Program-made: the position numbers and the translations under genes
Notes under the pieces: model-generated
Told to the model about the DNA's origin: nothing
Databases searched by the model: none
Seen by the model: the letters and a program-made list of their open reading frames with translations, nothing else
Assembly: GCA_016715765.1 (NCBI GenBank)
Contig: JADJZJ010000039.1
Span: 1-27,145 of the forward strand
DNA length: 27,145 nt
DNA from: Opitutaceae bacterium
GTDB taxonomy: Bacteria > Verrucomicrobiota > Verrucomicrobiia > Opitutales > Opitutaceae
Direction of reading: 5' to 3'
Shown: piece after piece, positions 8,569-15,888 of the stretch
How the letters are laid out: every line of letters starts with the position of its first letter
Numbering within the stretch: position 1 is the first letter of the stretch

Positions 8569-8645
8569 GTAGGCCGTGAGCTTGCTCACGCTCCCTCCGC
8601 CCCCGCAGGCGGACGTACCTCAGCGCCTGCAAGCAGGCGGCCTAC
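8569..8645. repeat. Hairpin-rich inverted repeat element
   Basis: GTAGGCCG (8569-8576) and CGGCCTAC (8638-8645) form the ends. Inside are stem-loops GTGAGCTTGCTCAC and GCCTGCAAGCAGGC. The gap from 8549 to 8669 holds nothing else. Confidence 0.65.
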
Positions 8646-8669
8646 CTCAATCACCGCCCCCCTTTTCAA

Positions 8670-9797
8670 ATGACACCACTAGACCGTTTTCACGCCTGCA
8701 TGAATTACCAGCCCGCGGACCGGGTGCCGAACCACGAGGTCGGCGTCTGGGTCCAGACCAAGCAGCTCTGGCGCGGGGAAGGCCTCGCGACCGACGACCT
8801 GCACTGGGACTGGTTCACGGGCGAGCCGCGCTGGGACCTCGATCCCCGCGAATACATCGACATCAACTTCGGCATGGTGCCGCCCTACGAGGAGAAGGTC
8901 CTCAGCAAGGACGGCGACACCGAGATCATCCAGCGCGCCAACGGCGTCATCTCCAAGGCGCTCATCACCGGCGCCGCCGAGGGCATGCGCATGAGCATGG
9001 ATGAGTACATCAGCTTCCCGGTCACGACCCCGGCGGATTTCCAGGAGCTCAAGCAACGTTTCCGCGCCGCCTGCCCCGTCCGCTATCCCGCCTACTGGCA
9101 GCAGTTCCTCCTGCCCGGCTGGGGCCAGCGCCAGCATCCGCTCATCCTCGGCCGCAACTGCAGCACGCTCGGCTACTACTGGCGCGCCCGGGAGTGGATG
9201 GGCACCGAGAACCTCAGCTACGCCTGGTATGACGAGCCCGCGATGATGCACGAGATGATGGAGTTCATCACCGACTTCACCATCGAGACCGCGCGCCCGA
9301 TCCTCGCCTCCGGCGTGAAGCCCGACTACGTCTTCATCAACGAGGACCTGAGCATGAAGAACGGCCCGCTGCTCAGCCCCGACACCTACCGCACCTTCAT
9401 CTTCCCGCAGCTCAAGCGCCTCATTGCCTGGTTCAAGGCCAACGGCGTGAAGTGGGTCATCATCGACAGCGACGGCAACTGCGAGCTCGTCATCCCGTAC
9501 TTCATGGAGGCCGGCGTGGACGCCATCTGGCCCATGGAGCGCGCCTCCGACATGGACCCGCTCGCCCTCCGGAAGAAGTTCGGCCGCGAACTGCGCCTCT
9601 GGGGCGGCGTGGACAAGCGCGAGCTCGCGAAGGATTTCGCGGCCATCGACACGCACCTCCGCACGCTGCAGCCGCTCATCGCCGACGGCGGCTTCATCCC
9701 CACCGTGGACCACCTCGTCCCCCCCGACGTCCCGCTCGCCAACTTCGAGCACTACATGCGCCGCAAGCACCAGTTGCTCCGCGGCGAAGCGTTCTGA
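8670..9797 (+). CDS. URO-D-fold protein, DxDGN variant
   Basis: The 375-residue product opens MTPLDRFHACMNYQPADRVPNHEVGVW. It has FINEDLSMKNGPLLSPDTYRTFIFPQLKRL (222-251), VIIDSDGNCE (D266, D268, G269, N270), LWGGVDKREL (310-319) and GGFIPTVDHLVPPDVPL (340-356). The zinc motif HxC...C of methyltransferases is fully replaced: the strand reads DSDGN and the C-terminal Cys position is Thr/Val. This argues against a classical zinc-thiolate methyltransferase and for another reaction or metal. The same DxDGN motif occurs in the gene at 11225. The leader is CCCCTTTTCAA, with no Shine-Dalgarno. Confidence 0.8.
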   Translation: MTPLDRFHACMNYQPADRVPNHEVGVWVQTKQLWRGEGLATDDLHWDWFTGEPRWDLDPREYIDINFGMVPPYEEKVLSKDGDTEIIQRANGVISKALITGAAEGMRMSMDEYISFPVTTPADFQELKQRFRAACPVRYPAYWQQFLLPGWGQRQHPLILGRNCSTLGYYWRAREWMGTENLSYAWYDEPAMMHEMMEFITDFTIETARPILASGVKPDYVFINEDLSMKNGPLLSPDTYRTFIFPQLKRLIAWFKANGVKWVIIDSDGNCELVIPYFMEAGVDAIWPMERASDMDPLALRKKFGRELRLWGGVDKRELAKDFAAIDTHLRTLQPLIADGGFIPTVDHLVPPDVPLANFEHYMRRKHQLLRGEAF

Positions 9798-9829
9798 ACC
9801 ACGAATGGACCCGAAGGCACACAATCGTT

Positions 9830-9988
9830 GTAGGGCGGGGTTTCCGAACCCCGCCTGGGAGCGCGACCGCCCTCGGTCGCAATCGTGCGAACTCCCCCCG
9901 ATCCAGAGAAAGAGAAAGATTACGAGAAAGAGTAAGATAGGATTCCGGCACGGAGGAGTCGTGGCGGGGATCGGAATCCCCGCCCTAC
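9830..9988. repeat. 26-bp inverted repeat element
   Basis: The arms at 9830-9855 and 9963-9988 are complementary at 24 of 26 positions. Each is GTAGGGCGGGG... with an inner GGGG/CCCC hairpin. The spacer has a purine-rich run (about 9907-9938) and a CGACCG...CGGTCG hairpin (9863-9879). This is the same architecture as 5995-6253 with a different core. The region 9798-10098 has no gene. Confidence 0.8.
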
Positions 9989-10030
9989 ATCTGCAGCCTT
10001 CGCGCCCATATCCCAATCCCCGACCAGAAT

Positions 10031-10090
10031 TTAACCACAAAGAACACCTTCCGCGGGCTGGGGTGGGCTTCCACCACACCCTTTGTGTCA
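10031..10090. repeat. Degenerate copy of the TTAACCACAAAGAACAC element
   Basis: The left end TTAACCACAAAGAACAC (10031-10047) matches the elements at 14763 and 23840. The interior has the related GGGCTTCCACCA string, and the right end CTTTGTGT is truncated. It lies directly before the start at 10099. Confidence 0.6.
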
Positions 10091-10098
10091 ACTTCCCC

Positions 10099-11145
10099 AT
10101 GAGCCGCCAACTTGCCCTCGATACGCTCGCCCTGAAATCCGTGCCGCGCTTTGCGCGCACGGAATACAGCCTGGAATACCAGCAACCCGGCCTGCGCCGG
10201 ACCGCCGGGCCCGAGCCCGACACCAACGCCGTGCTGCGCGACCTCTACGCGCGCTGGGACCTCGATTTCCTGTGGACCGTGCAGGACGGCCTGCGGACCG
10301 ACTGGCTGCAATGGGGGCGGGCGACCGACATGGGCCACGCCGAGTACGCCTCCGACGGCAGCGATCTGCGCAAGCCCAACCACTGTCCCTTCGACACCGT
10401 CGAGGAGGTCTGGGCCTTCGACGCCGTCAAGGAGTACGGCCTGCCCACCATGGCCGAGCAGGTGGCGGCCTACCAGGAATGGCTCGCCACCAAGCGCCGC
10501 GACTTTCCCGACCAGCTCTGCACCGGCGGCTATTACAAGACCATCGTCTCCGGCGCCATCCAGGCCTTCGGCTGGGACATGCTCCTCGAGGCCGCGGCCG
10601 AGCGCGACAAGATGGAGAAGGTCTTCGACTCGTTCTACCGCCGCACGAAATTCCACATGGACGCGTGGGCGCAGACCGACGTCGAGGCCATCATCCAGCA
10701 CGACGACTTCGTGTGGACCGCCGGCGCCTTCATGCGGCCCGAGATCTACCGCTCCGTCATCATCCCGCGCTACGCCGAGCTGTGGAAGCCGCTCAAGCGC
10801 GCCGGCAAGAAGGTGCTGTTCTGCTCCGACGGCGACTTCCGCGAGTTTGCCGCCGACATCGTCGCCGCCGGCGCCGACGGGCTCATCTTCGAGCCCGTGA
10901 TGGAGTTCGGCGAGATGGTGGAAAAGTTCGGCCAGTCCACCGTCCTCGTCGGCAGCGCCGTGGACTGCCGCGACCTCACCTTCGGCACCTGGGACACCGT
11001 GAAGGCCGCCATCGACCGTTCCCTCGCCCTCGCCCGCACCTGCCGCGGCGTGATCCTCGCCACCGGCAACCACCTCCCCGCCAACATCCCGGCGCCGATG
11101 CTCGAACAGTACCGCGCCTACCTGCAGGCCAACCGCAGCCGGTGA
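10099..11145 (+). CDS. URO-D-fold protein, CxDGD variant
   Basis: The product is 348 residues from ATG 10099. The frame is open further upstream, but that part is repeat sequence, so the internal ATG is chosen. Recognisable segments are HDDFVWTAGAFMRPEIYRSVIIPRYAELW (201-229), KKVLFCSDGDFREF (C242, D244, D246), ADGLIFEPVMEF (259-270) and RGVILATGNHLPANIPAPML (316-335). The metal strand reads CSDGD in place of HxCG, and the late Cys is missing. The N-terminus is atypical, without the usual ATLRREPVDRxP opening. The leader ACTTCCCC lacks a Shine-Dalgarno. Function unknown beyond membership of the fold and cluster. Confidence 0.75.
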   Translation: MSRQLALDTLALKSVPRFARTEYSLEYQQPGLRRTAGPEPDTNAVLRDLYARWDLDFLWTVQDGLRTDWLQWGRATDMGHAEYASDGSDLRKPNHCPFDTVEEVWAFDAVKEYGLPTMAEQVAAYQEWLATKRRDFPDQLCTGGYYKTIVSGAIQAFGWDMLLEAAAERDKMEKVFDSFYRRTKFHMDAWAQTDVEAIIQHDDFVWTAGAFMRPEIYRSVIIPRYAELWKPLKRAGKKVLFCSDGDFREFAADIVAAGADGLIFEPVMEFGEMVEKFGQSTVLVGSAVDCRDLTFGTWDTVKAAIDRSLALARTCRGVILATGNHLPANIPAPMLEQYRAYLQANRSR

Positions 11146-11151
11146 CCAATA

Positions 11152-11217
11152 CCGGAATGCGGAAACCGGATACCGGAAAGCCCGGACCTAAAACTTAAAA
11201 CCTAACACCTAAAACCC
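11152..11217 (+). repeat. Short-motif repeats between two URO-D-fold genes
   Basis: The 79-bp gap is made of ATACCGGA/AACCGGA repeats (11152-11180) followed by ACCTAAAAC/AACTTAAAAC repeats (about 11187-11217). Nothing else is seen before the ATG at 11225. Confidence 0.5.
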
Positions 11218-11224
11218 ATTTCCC

Positions 11225-12343
11225 ATGCGCTGGAATCGCCAACAGTACCTCGACCTCATGACCTTCGGCCACGCCGAGCGGCCCATGTTCACCGAACTCT
11301 TCGGGCCGCTCGTCGGTCTCGATGCCGAATGGCGCGCCCAGGGCGCCACCGAGGCCGAGATCAACATGAGCGCGTTCGACTGGGACTACGTGCCCTATGT
11401 CTTTTGCGGCGGCTACACCGGCCTGCGCGGTCCGGCCCCCGTTCTCCTCGAGGACACCCCGGAGATCCGCCGCGAGCGCGACTGCCTCGGCCGCGAGATG
11501 CTGCTGCTGAAAAAGACCGCCACGATTCCGCTGCCGCAGAACTTCCCGGTACAGACCATGGACGACTGGCTGAAGGTGAAGCCCTTCTTCACCTTCACGC
11601 CCGACCGCATCAAGTGGGACGAGGTCGAGAAGGCCCGGCAGGCGCAGGCCGAGGGCAGCCTGGTGGTGGCGCACATTCCCGGAGCCTTCGATATTCCGCG
11701 CGAGCTGATGGGCGAGGAGGTCGCGTGTCTCGCCTACTACGAGCAGCCCGAGCTCATGGCCGACATCCTCGGCACGATCACCGACACCTGCATGCGCGTG
11801 CTCGATCCGATCAGCGAGAAGCTCCACATCGACCAGCTCATGGTGCATGAGGACTTCGCCGGCAAATCGGGTCCGATGGTCGGCCCCGTGCAGGTGCGCG
11901 AGTGCTTCCAGCCGCTCTACCGCAAGGTCTGGGACCTGCTGCAGTCGCGCGGGGCGCGCCTCTTCGAGCAGGACACCGACGGCAACATCAACCCCGTCAT
12001 CCCGGCGCTCCTCGATGCCGGCCTCAACAGCATCTACCCGATGGAGCCGGCCGCCGGCATGGACATCGTCGAGCTGCGCCGGATCTACGGGAAGCGCCTC
12101 GCGATGCGCGGCGGCATCGACAAGCACATCATCCGCCAGGACCGCGCGGCGATCCGCCGCGAGCTCGAGTACAAGCTGCACCCGTCGCTCCGGTCCGGCG
12201 GCTGCGTCTTCAGCCTCGACCACCGCATTCCCAACGGCACGCCGATCGAGAACTACCGCTATTACGTGGCCCTCGGCCGCGAGATGCTCGGCCTCCCCCC
12301 GCTCGACCCCGCCAAGACCGGCTGGGCAAGAATGGCGATGTAG
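11225..12343 (+). CDS. URO-D-fold protein, DxDGN variant
   Basis: The 372-residue product has VAHIPGAFDIPRELMGEE (148-165), LMVHEDFAGKSGPMVGP (205-221), ARLFEQDTDGNINPVIP (244-260; D250, D252, G253, N254), SIYPMEPAAGMDIVELR (269-285), AMRGGIDKHII (293-303) and GGCVFSLDHRIPNGTP (325-340). The DTDGN strand parallels DSDGN in the gene at 8670, including the following MEP/MER and GGxDK motifs, so these two form a subgroup. No HxC...C zinc site is present. The ATG follows AAAACCCATTTCCC. It is the last gene of the URO-D cluster. Confidence 0.8.
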   Translation: MRWNRQQYLDLMTFGHAERPMFTELFGPLVGLDAEWRAQGATEAEINMSAFDWDYVPYVFCGGYTGLRGPAPVLLEDTPEIRRERDCLGREMLLLKKTATIPLPQNFPVQTMDDWLKVKPFFTFTPDRIKWDEVEKARQAQAEGSLVVAHIPGAFDIPRELMGEEVACLAYYEQPELMADILGTITDTCMRVLDPISEKLHIDQLMVHEDFAGKSGPMVGPVQVRECFQPLYRKVWDLLQSRGARLFEQDTDGNINPVIPALLDAGLNSIYPMEPAAGMDIVELRRIYGKRLAMRGGIDKHIIRQDRAAIRRELEYKLHPSLRSGGCVFSLDHRIPNGTPIENYRYYVALGREMLGLPPLDPAKTGWARMAM

Positions 12344-12400
12344 CGACGGTTAAGGCATCCGGCGTATTCTGCAGCAATCACGTTGTGATTCGTTGACGGG

Positions 12401-12858
12401 CTCTCGCGGAGGCGCGGAGTACGCGGAGGATGTTGATCAATGAAATCTCAGGAAAGGTGGTCGACGAGGCTTTACGACTGCACGAGGAACTGGGGCCAGG
12501 ATTACTGGAGTCGGTCTATGAGGTGTTGTTGTGCCACCGGCTCCAACGTCGTGGACTGAAGGTTGCTCGGCAGGTGACGATTTCGATTCGGGCCGACGGC
12601 ATCGTCTTCGACGAGGGATTCAAGGCGGATCTGATCGTTGAGGATCTCGTGATCGTGGAACTGAAATCCACGGATCAGTTTCACCCGGTTCATGCAAAGC
12701 AGCTTCTCACATACCTCCGCCTCGCCGACAAACGCCTCGGCCTTCTCATCAACTTCGGCCTGCCCCTCCTAAAACACGGGATCAAACGAATCGTCCATAA
12801 TCTCCCGCCATCCGACTCGCTCCCAACCTCCTCCGCGCCCTCCGCGCCTCCGCGAGAG
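12401..12858. repeat. 29-bp inverted repeat enclosing the GxxExxY gene
   Basis: The left arm 12401-12429 (starts CTCTCGCGGAGGCGCGGAG) and the right arm 12830-12858 (ends CTCCGCGCCTCCGCGAGAG) are reverse complements at 27 of 29 positions. The left arm ends exactly one base before the ATG at 12430. The right arm lies inside the last codons of the gene. The whole 458-bp unit looks like a self-contained cassette. Confidence 0.85.
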
Positions 12859-12873
12859 ACAAGTATCACCTAG
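12430..12873 (+). CDS. GxxExxY family protein (predicted PD-(D/E)XK nuclease fold)
   Basis: The 147-residue product carries the signature G24-L-L-E27-S-V-Y30 and a nuclease-like core, FKADLIVEDLVIVELKS (64-80), with D67, E77 and K79 in the arrangement of a PD-(D/E)XK site. The family (TIGR04256) is small, about 125 residues, often multi-copy per genome, and has no established function. The last 14 residues (SAPSAPPRE...) are the translated right inverted-repeat arm, so the normal protein probably ends near residue 127. The left arm abuts the ATG. The stop overlaps the stop of the convergent gene by a few bases. A role in moving or maintaining the flanking repeat is speculation worth testing. 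Confidence 0.85.
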   Translation: MLINEISGKVVDEALRLHEELGPGLLESVYEVLLCHRLQRRGLKVARQVTISIRADGIVFDEGFKADLIVEDLVIVELKSTDQFHPVHAKQLLTYLRLADKRLGLLINFGLPLLKHGIKRIVHNLPPSDSLPTSSAPSAPPRETSIT

Positions 12874-13346
12874 AACCGCTGCCCCGCCTTGCGGTACACC
12901 TTGCTCAGCAGCCACGCCGGACCGATCAGCAAAAACTGCACGTCCTTGAGAAACGACGGCTTTTTGCCCTCGATCTTGTGGCCGATGAACTGGCCGATCC
13001 AGGCGAGCACGAACAGCGTCAGGCAGATCGCCCACACCGGCCAGGGCGCATACATGGCCAGCCCCAGCACGCCGGCGTAGCAAAAGGTCATGAAGGCGAA
13101 CATCCCCAGGCTCAGGAGCGGCGACAGCCGCAGGTAGAAGATCATCACCAGCGGGGCGACCGGCAGCAGCCAGTCAAACCACGGCGCCTGATGCTGCCAT
13201 TGCGCCGGCACCGGGATCGACCAGATCAAACCCATCACGCAAAAGTAGATCACCGGCACGCAGATCCAGTGAATCGTTTCGTTGGCGTGGTGCTGGTGGC
13301 TCTCGCCGTACTCGGCGAACCATTGCTCGGCGGTTTTCTTGCTCAT
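12870..13346 (-). CDS. Mpo1-like (DUF962) integral membrane protein
   Basis: The 158-residue membrane protein carries the DUF962 hallmarks: HHANETIHWICVPVIYF (19-35) with H20 and H26, and GHKIEGKKPSFLKDVQFLLIGPAWLL (122-147) with H123 and E126. About four hydrophobic helices lie at 27-45, 58-74, 78-97 and 103-122. The yeast homologue Mpo1 is an Fe(II)-dependent 2-hydroxy fatty acid dioxygenase, and the histidines are its likely metal ligands. Whether the bacterial protein does the same is inference. It converges with the GxxExxY gene (stops overlap) and is unrelated to the methyltransferase cluster by sequence. Confidence 0.85.
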   Translation of the reverse strand: MSKKTAEQWFAEYGESHQHHANETIHWICVPVIYFCVMGLIWSIPVPAQWQHQAPWFDWLLPVAPLVMIFYLRLSPLLSLGMFAFMTFCYAGVLGLAMYAPWPVWAICLTLFVLAWIGQFIGHKIEGKKPSFLKDVQFLLIGPAWLLSKVYRKAGQRF

Positions 13347-13369
13347 GTGATAAGAGTTAAGGCGATTTT

Positions 13370-13603
13370 TTAACCACGGATTTCACGGATGGCACGGATT
13401 GGAACCAAGGCTATGGCCACAAAAGGCACAAAAAGCACATAAGGCCACAGCCCGAATTACACGAGGGAACTGAAAAAACGGAGTTCTGAAACCAGCGCCT
13501 CCATTACCTCTGCGCCCTCCTGTATGAACTCGGGTCCTTATGTGCATTCTGTGCCTCTTGCGGCCATCCTCTGATCCGTGAAATCCGTGTGATCCGTGGT
13601 TAA
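13370..13603. repeat. Inverted repeat element TTAACCACGGATTTCACGGAT type, 234 bp
   Basis: The left arm 13370-13400 and right arm 13573-13603 are near-complementary and built of short ATCCGTG/CACGGAT units. Inner arms (about 13410-13444 with 13536-13569) are AAGGCACAAAAAGCACATAAGG-like and complementary. It fills the gap between the DUF962 gene start and the enolase gene stop. A related right half is at 25342-25472. Confidence 0.85.
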
Positions 13604-13622
13604 AAATCAACCTCGCGCCGGC

Positions 13623-14696
13623 TCACATCTTCGCCACGGCGGTTTTCTGCATCGCCTTCAGGTTGATGTCGTAGCCGATGCCGGGGCCGGACGGGGCCTT
13701 GACCATGCCCTTGGGGCCGATGCAGGGCTCGACCACGATGGGGTTGGCCATCACGAGGCTCTCGTAATAATGGTTGTTCCGGATCGCGAGGCAGAGGTGG
13801 GTGTTCTCCTCGCCCATGCCGTGCACCTCGGCGCTAAGCTGGAACGAGTCCGCCAGGTGCGCCACGCGCAGCGCCCCGGTGATGCCGCCCTTGTAGAAAT
13901 AACTCGTGCGCACCATGTCGGCCGCTCCCTGCGCGATGAAGTCGGCGACGTTGTAATGGCAGCCGTCGGACGTCTCCGCCGCGAGCACGGGGATGTCGAG
14001 CTGCTCGCAGAGGCGCTTGTAGGCGTTGATGCTGAACTCGCGCATCGGCTCCTCGTACCAGAGGTAGTCCGCGGCCTCGAGCGCGCGGCCGAGGTAGAGC
14101 GACTCATAGGGGTCGAAGCCCGCCGAGCCGTCGTACATCAGGGCAACATCCGGCCCGACATGGTTGCGCAGCGCGGTGCAGAGCGCGGCGTCCTTGCGGG
14201 CGTCGCCCCAGGCGTGGAGCTTGATGGCGCGGAAGCCGCGGGCGAGGCACTGGTCGGCCACGTCGAGGTACTCCTCGGTCGTCGGGTAGGTGACCGTGCT
14301 CGCGTAGGCCTCGATCTCATGGCGGTAGCCGCCGAGGAGCTGGTAGAGCGGGAGCTTGGCGACCTTGGCCGTGATGTCCCACAGCGCGGTGTCCACCCAG
14401 CCCATGATGTACATCGGGAACTCCTCGATGCGGTCGATCTCCCACAGCTCGTGCCACAGGCGCTCCTTCATCAGCGGGTCCTTCCCGAGCAGCCACGGCT
14501 TGAGCCGGCGCACGGCGAGGTCCATCGCGATCCCGCCCCGCGGCGTGCGGCTCCAGCCCTCGACGCCCTCGTCGGTCACGAGCCGCAGCCAGGTTTCCTC
14601 CGAGGTGGGATCGCTCCCCAGTAGTCCTTGGCGCCAGATGAACATGTGCTTCGTCCGGTGGCTTAATGTATAGGCATGAACCGCGATGATCTTCAT
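13623..14696 (-). CDS. Enolase-superfamily (mandelate racemase/muconate lactonizing) enzyme, probable sugar-acid dehydratase
   Basis: The 357-residue product has the capping domain at 1-125 and the barrel at 130-340. Catalytic landmarks are K159-L-H161 (KxH rather than the more common KxK), metal ligands D189 (LMYDGS), E215 (WYEEP) and E241 (AAETSDG), and H292 (EVHGMG). The late His is typical of the mandelate racemase subgroup, many of which dehydrate sugar acids to 2-keto-3-deoxy acids. The substrate cannot be read from sequence. ATG at 14696 gives the normal family start, MKIIAVHAYTL; the frame extends upstream only into repeat sequence. It is divergent from the SDR gene across a repeat element. 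Confidence 0.85.
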   Translation of the reverse strand: MKIIAVHAYTLSHRTKHMFIWRQGLLGSDPTSEETWLRLVTDEGVEGWSRTPRGGIAMDLAVRRLKPWLLGKDPLMKERLWHELWEIDRIEEFPMYIMGWVDTALWDITAKVAKLPLYQLLGGYRHEIEAYASTVTYPTTEEYLDVADQCLARGFRAIKLHAWGDARKDAALCTALRNHVGPDVALMYDGSAGFDPYESLYLGRALEAADYLWYEEPMREFSINAYKRLCEQLDIPVLAAETSDGCHYNVADFIAQGAADMVRTSYFYKGGITGALRVAHLADSFQLSAEVHGMGEENTHLCLAIRNNHYYESLVMANPIVVEPCIGPKGMVKAPSGPGIGYDINLKAMQKTAVAKM

Positions 14697-14762
14697 GGGG
14701 TGAAAGAAAGGCTGCTTTCTCTGCCCGTCCGCAGGTTTAGGCAACCACGGAGCTGAACGGAA

Positions 14763-14875
14763 TTTTACCACAAAGAACACAAAGCTCCTGACGCGCATGA
14801 AGCTTGCGCGGCGCCTATAGGCGCGCGACCGACTTCCCCCAGCCGGACGGAAAATTTGTGTTCTTTGTGGTTAAA
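14763..14875. repeat. 113-bp element with TTTACCACAAAGAACAC ends
   Basis: The arms at 14767-14783 and 14855-14871 are exact reverse complements (ACCACAAAGAACACAAA). The interior has the palindrome GCGCCTATAGGCGC and then GACTTCC...CCGGACGGAAA. The interior order is the same as in 23840-23950. It lies between the divergent enolase and SDR genes, so it probably sits in or near their promoters. Confidence 0.85.
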
Positions 14876-14950
14876 CAGATTGGAGGGTTGGATTTCGTGA
14901 TTCAAAAAAACCGCGACAGCGTCAATTCCCGTGGCTATGCCTGCGGGCCT

Positions 14951-15706
14951 ATGTTCGATCTCACGGGCAAGGTGGCGTTGGTCACGGGGGCGGGTTCCGG
15001 CATCGGCCGGGCGATTGCGCAGCGGTTTGCCGCGGCGGGCGCCTCGGTCCACGTGGCCGATCTCAATCCCGCGGGCGGTGACGAAACCGTCGCCCTGATC
15101 ACCGCGGCCGGCGGACGCGCGGATTTTGTGCCGCTCGACGTCGCCGACGAAAACGCCACGGCCGCACTCGCCGCCCGGCTCGGTCCGCTCGACCTCCTCG
15201 TCAACAACGCCGGCATCGGCCACGTCGGCACCATTCTGCAGACCACCGCCGCCGACCTCGACCGGCTCTACCGCGTCAACGTCCGCGGCGTCTTCAACGT
15301 CACCAAGGCCTTTCTCCCCGCGATGCTCGCGCGAAAATCGGGCTGCGTGATCAACATCGCCTCCATCGGCGGCATCATCGGCGTGCGCGACCGCCTCGCC
15401 TACGTGACCACCAAGTTCGCCGTCGTCGGCCTGACCAAGCAGCTCGCCCTCGATCACTCGGCCGACGGCGTGCGGTTCAATTGCATCTGCCCCGGCCGCG
15501 TCGAGACGCCGTTCGTGCAGGCGCGCCTCAAGGAGTATCCCGATCCCGCGCTGGCCTACCGTGAGATGAGCGCGACGCAGCTCATCGGCCGCATGGGCCG
15601 CCCCGAGGAGATTGCCGCCGCCGCGCACTACCTCGCGAGCGACGAGGCCGCGCTCATCACCGGCGCCTCCCTGATGGCCGACGGCGGCTGGAGCGCAGGG
15701 AAATGA
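14951..15706 (+). CDS. Short-chain dehydrogenase/reductase (SDR)
   Basis: The 251-residue classical SDR has the nucleotide loop TGAGSGIG (12-19), acidic D37 after strand 2 (NAD(H) preference likely), NNAG (85-88), catalytic S138, Y151 and K155 (YVTTK), and the PGRVETPF segment (181-188). ATG 14951 places MFDLTGKVALVTG at the usual family start; upstream in-frame sequence belongs to the repeat element. The family includes dehydrogenases for sugar acids such as 2-keto-3-deoxy-fuconate. With the adjacent enolase-superfamily gene and the aldo/keto reductase this suggests a sugar-oxidation pathway, but the substrate is not certain. Confidence 0.85.
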   Translation: MFDLTGKVALVTGAGSGIGRAIAQRFAAAGASVHVADLNPAGGDETVALITAAGGRADFVPLDVADENATAALAARLGPLDLLVNNAGIGHVGTILQTTAADLDRLYRVNVRGVFNVTKAFLPAMLARKSGCVINIASIGGIIGVRDRLAYVTTKFAVVGLTKQLALDHSADGVRFNCICPGRVETPFVQARLKEYPDPALAYREMSATQLIGRMGRPEEIAAAAHYLASDEAALITGASLMADGGWSAGK

Positions 15707-15718
15707 ATGCCCAGCAAT

Positions 15719-15806
15719 TTAACCGCAAAGGAACGCAAGGAGCGCAAAGAATCGATCATGGTACTAGGGTTGGGATCTATGCGTTCTCTGCGTTCCTTGC
15801 GGTTAA
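15719..15806. repeat. 88-bp inverted repeat TTAACCGCAAAGGAACGCAAG type
   Basis: The left arm begins at 15719 with TTAACCGCAAAGGAACGCAA. The right arm ends at 15806 with TTGCGGTTAA (right arm 15780-15806, near-complementary). The ends match the TTAACC(A/G)C termini of the other families. Downstream, GTTCAGCGTT is repeated three times (15840-15870). No gene lies in 15707-15888. Confidence 0.8.
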
Positions 15807-15888
15807 CTCGGTTTGACGGATTGGAGTCCATCCCTTGAGCGTTCAGCGTTAAAAGTTCAGCGTTCAGCGTTTCCCTCCTCCTCCGCCC

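Noticed and set aside
2614..12343. Heme biosynthesis HemE genes
   Set aside because: None of the URO-D-fold proteins has the MRQAGR substrate motif, and eight copies beside RACo do not fit heme synthesis.
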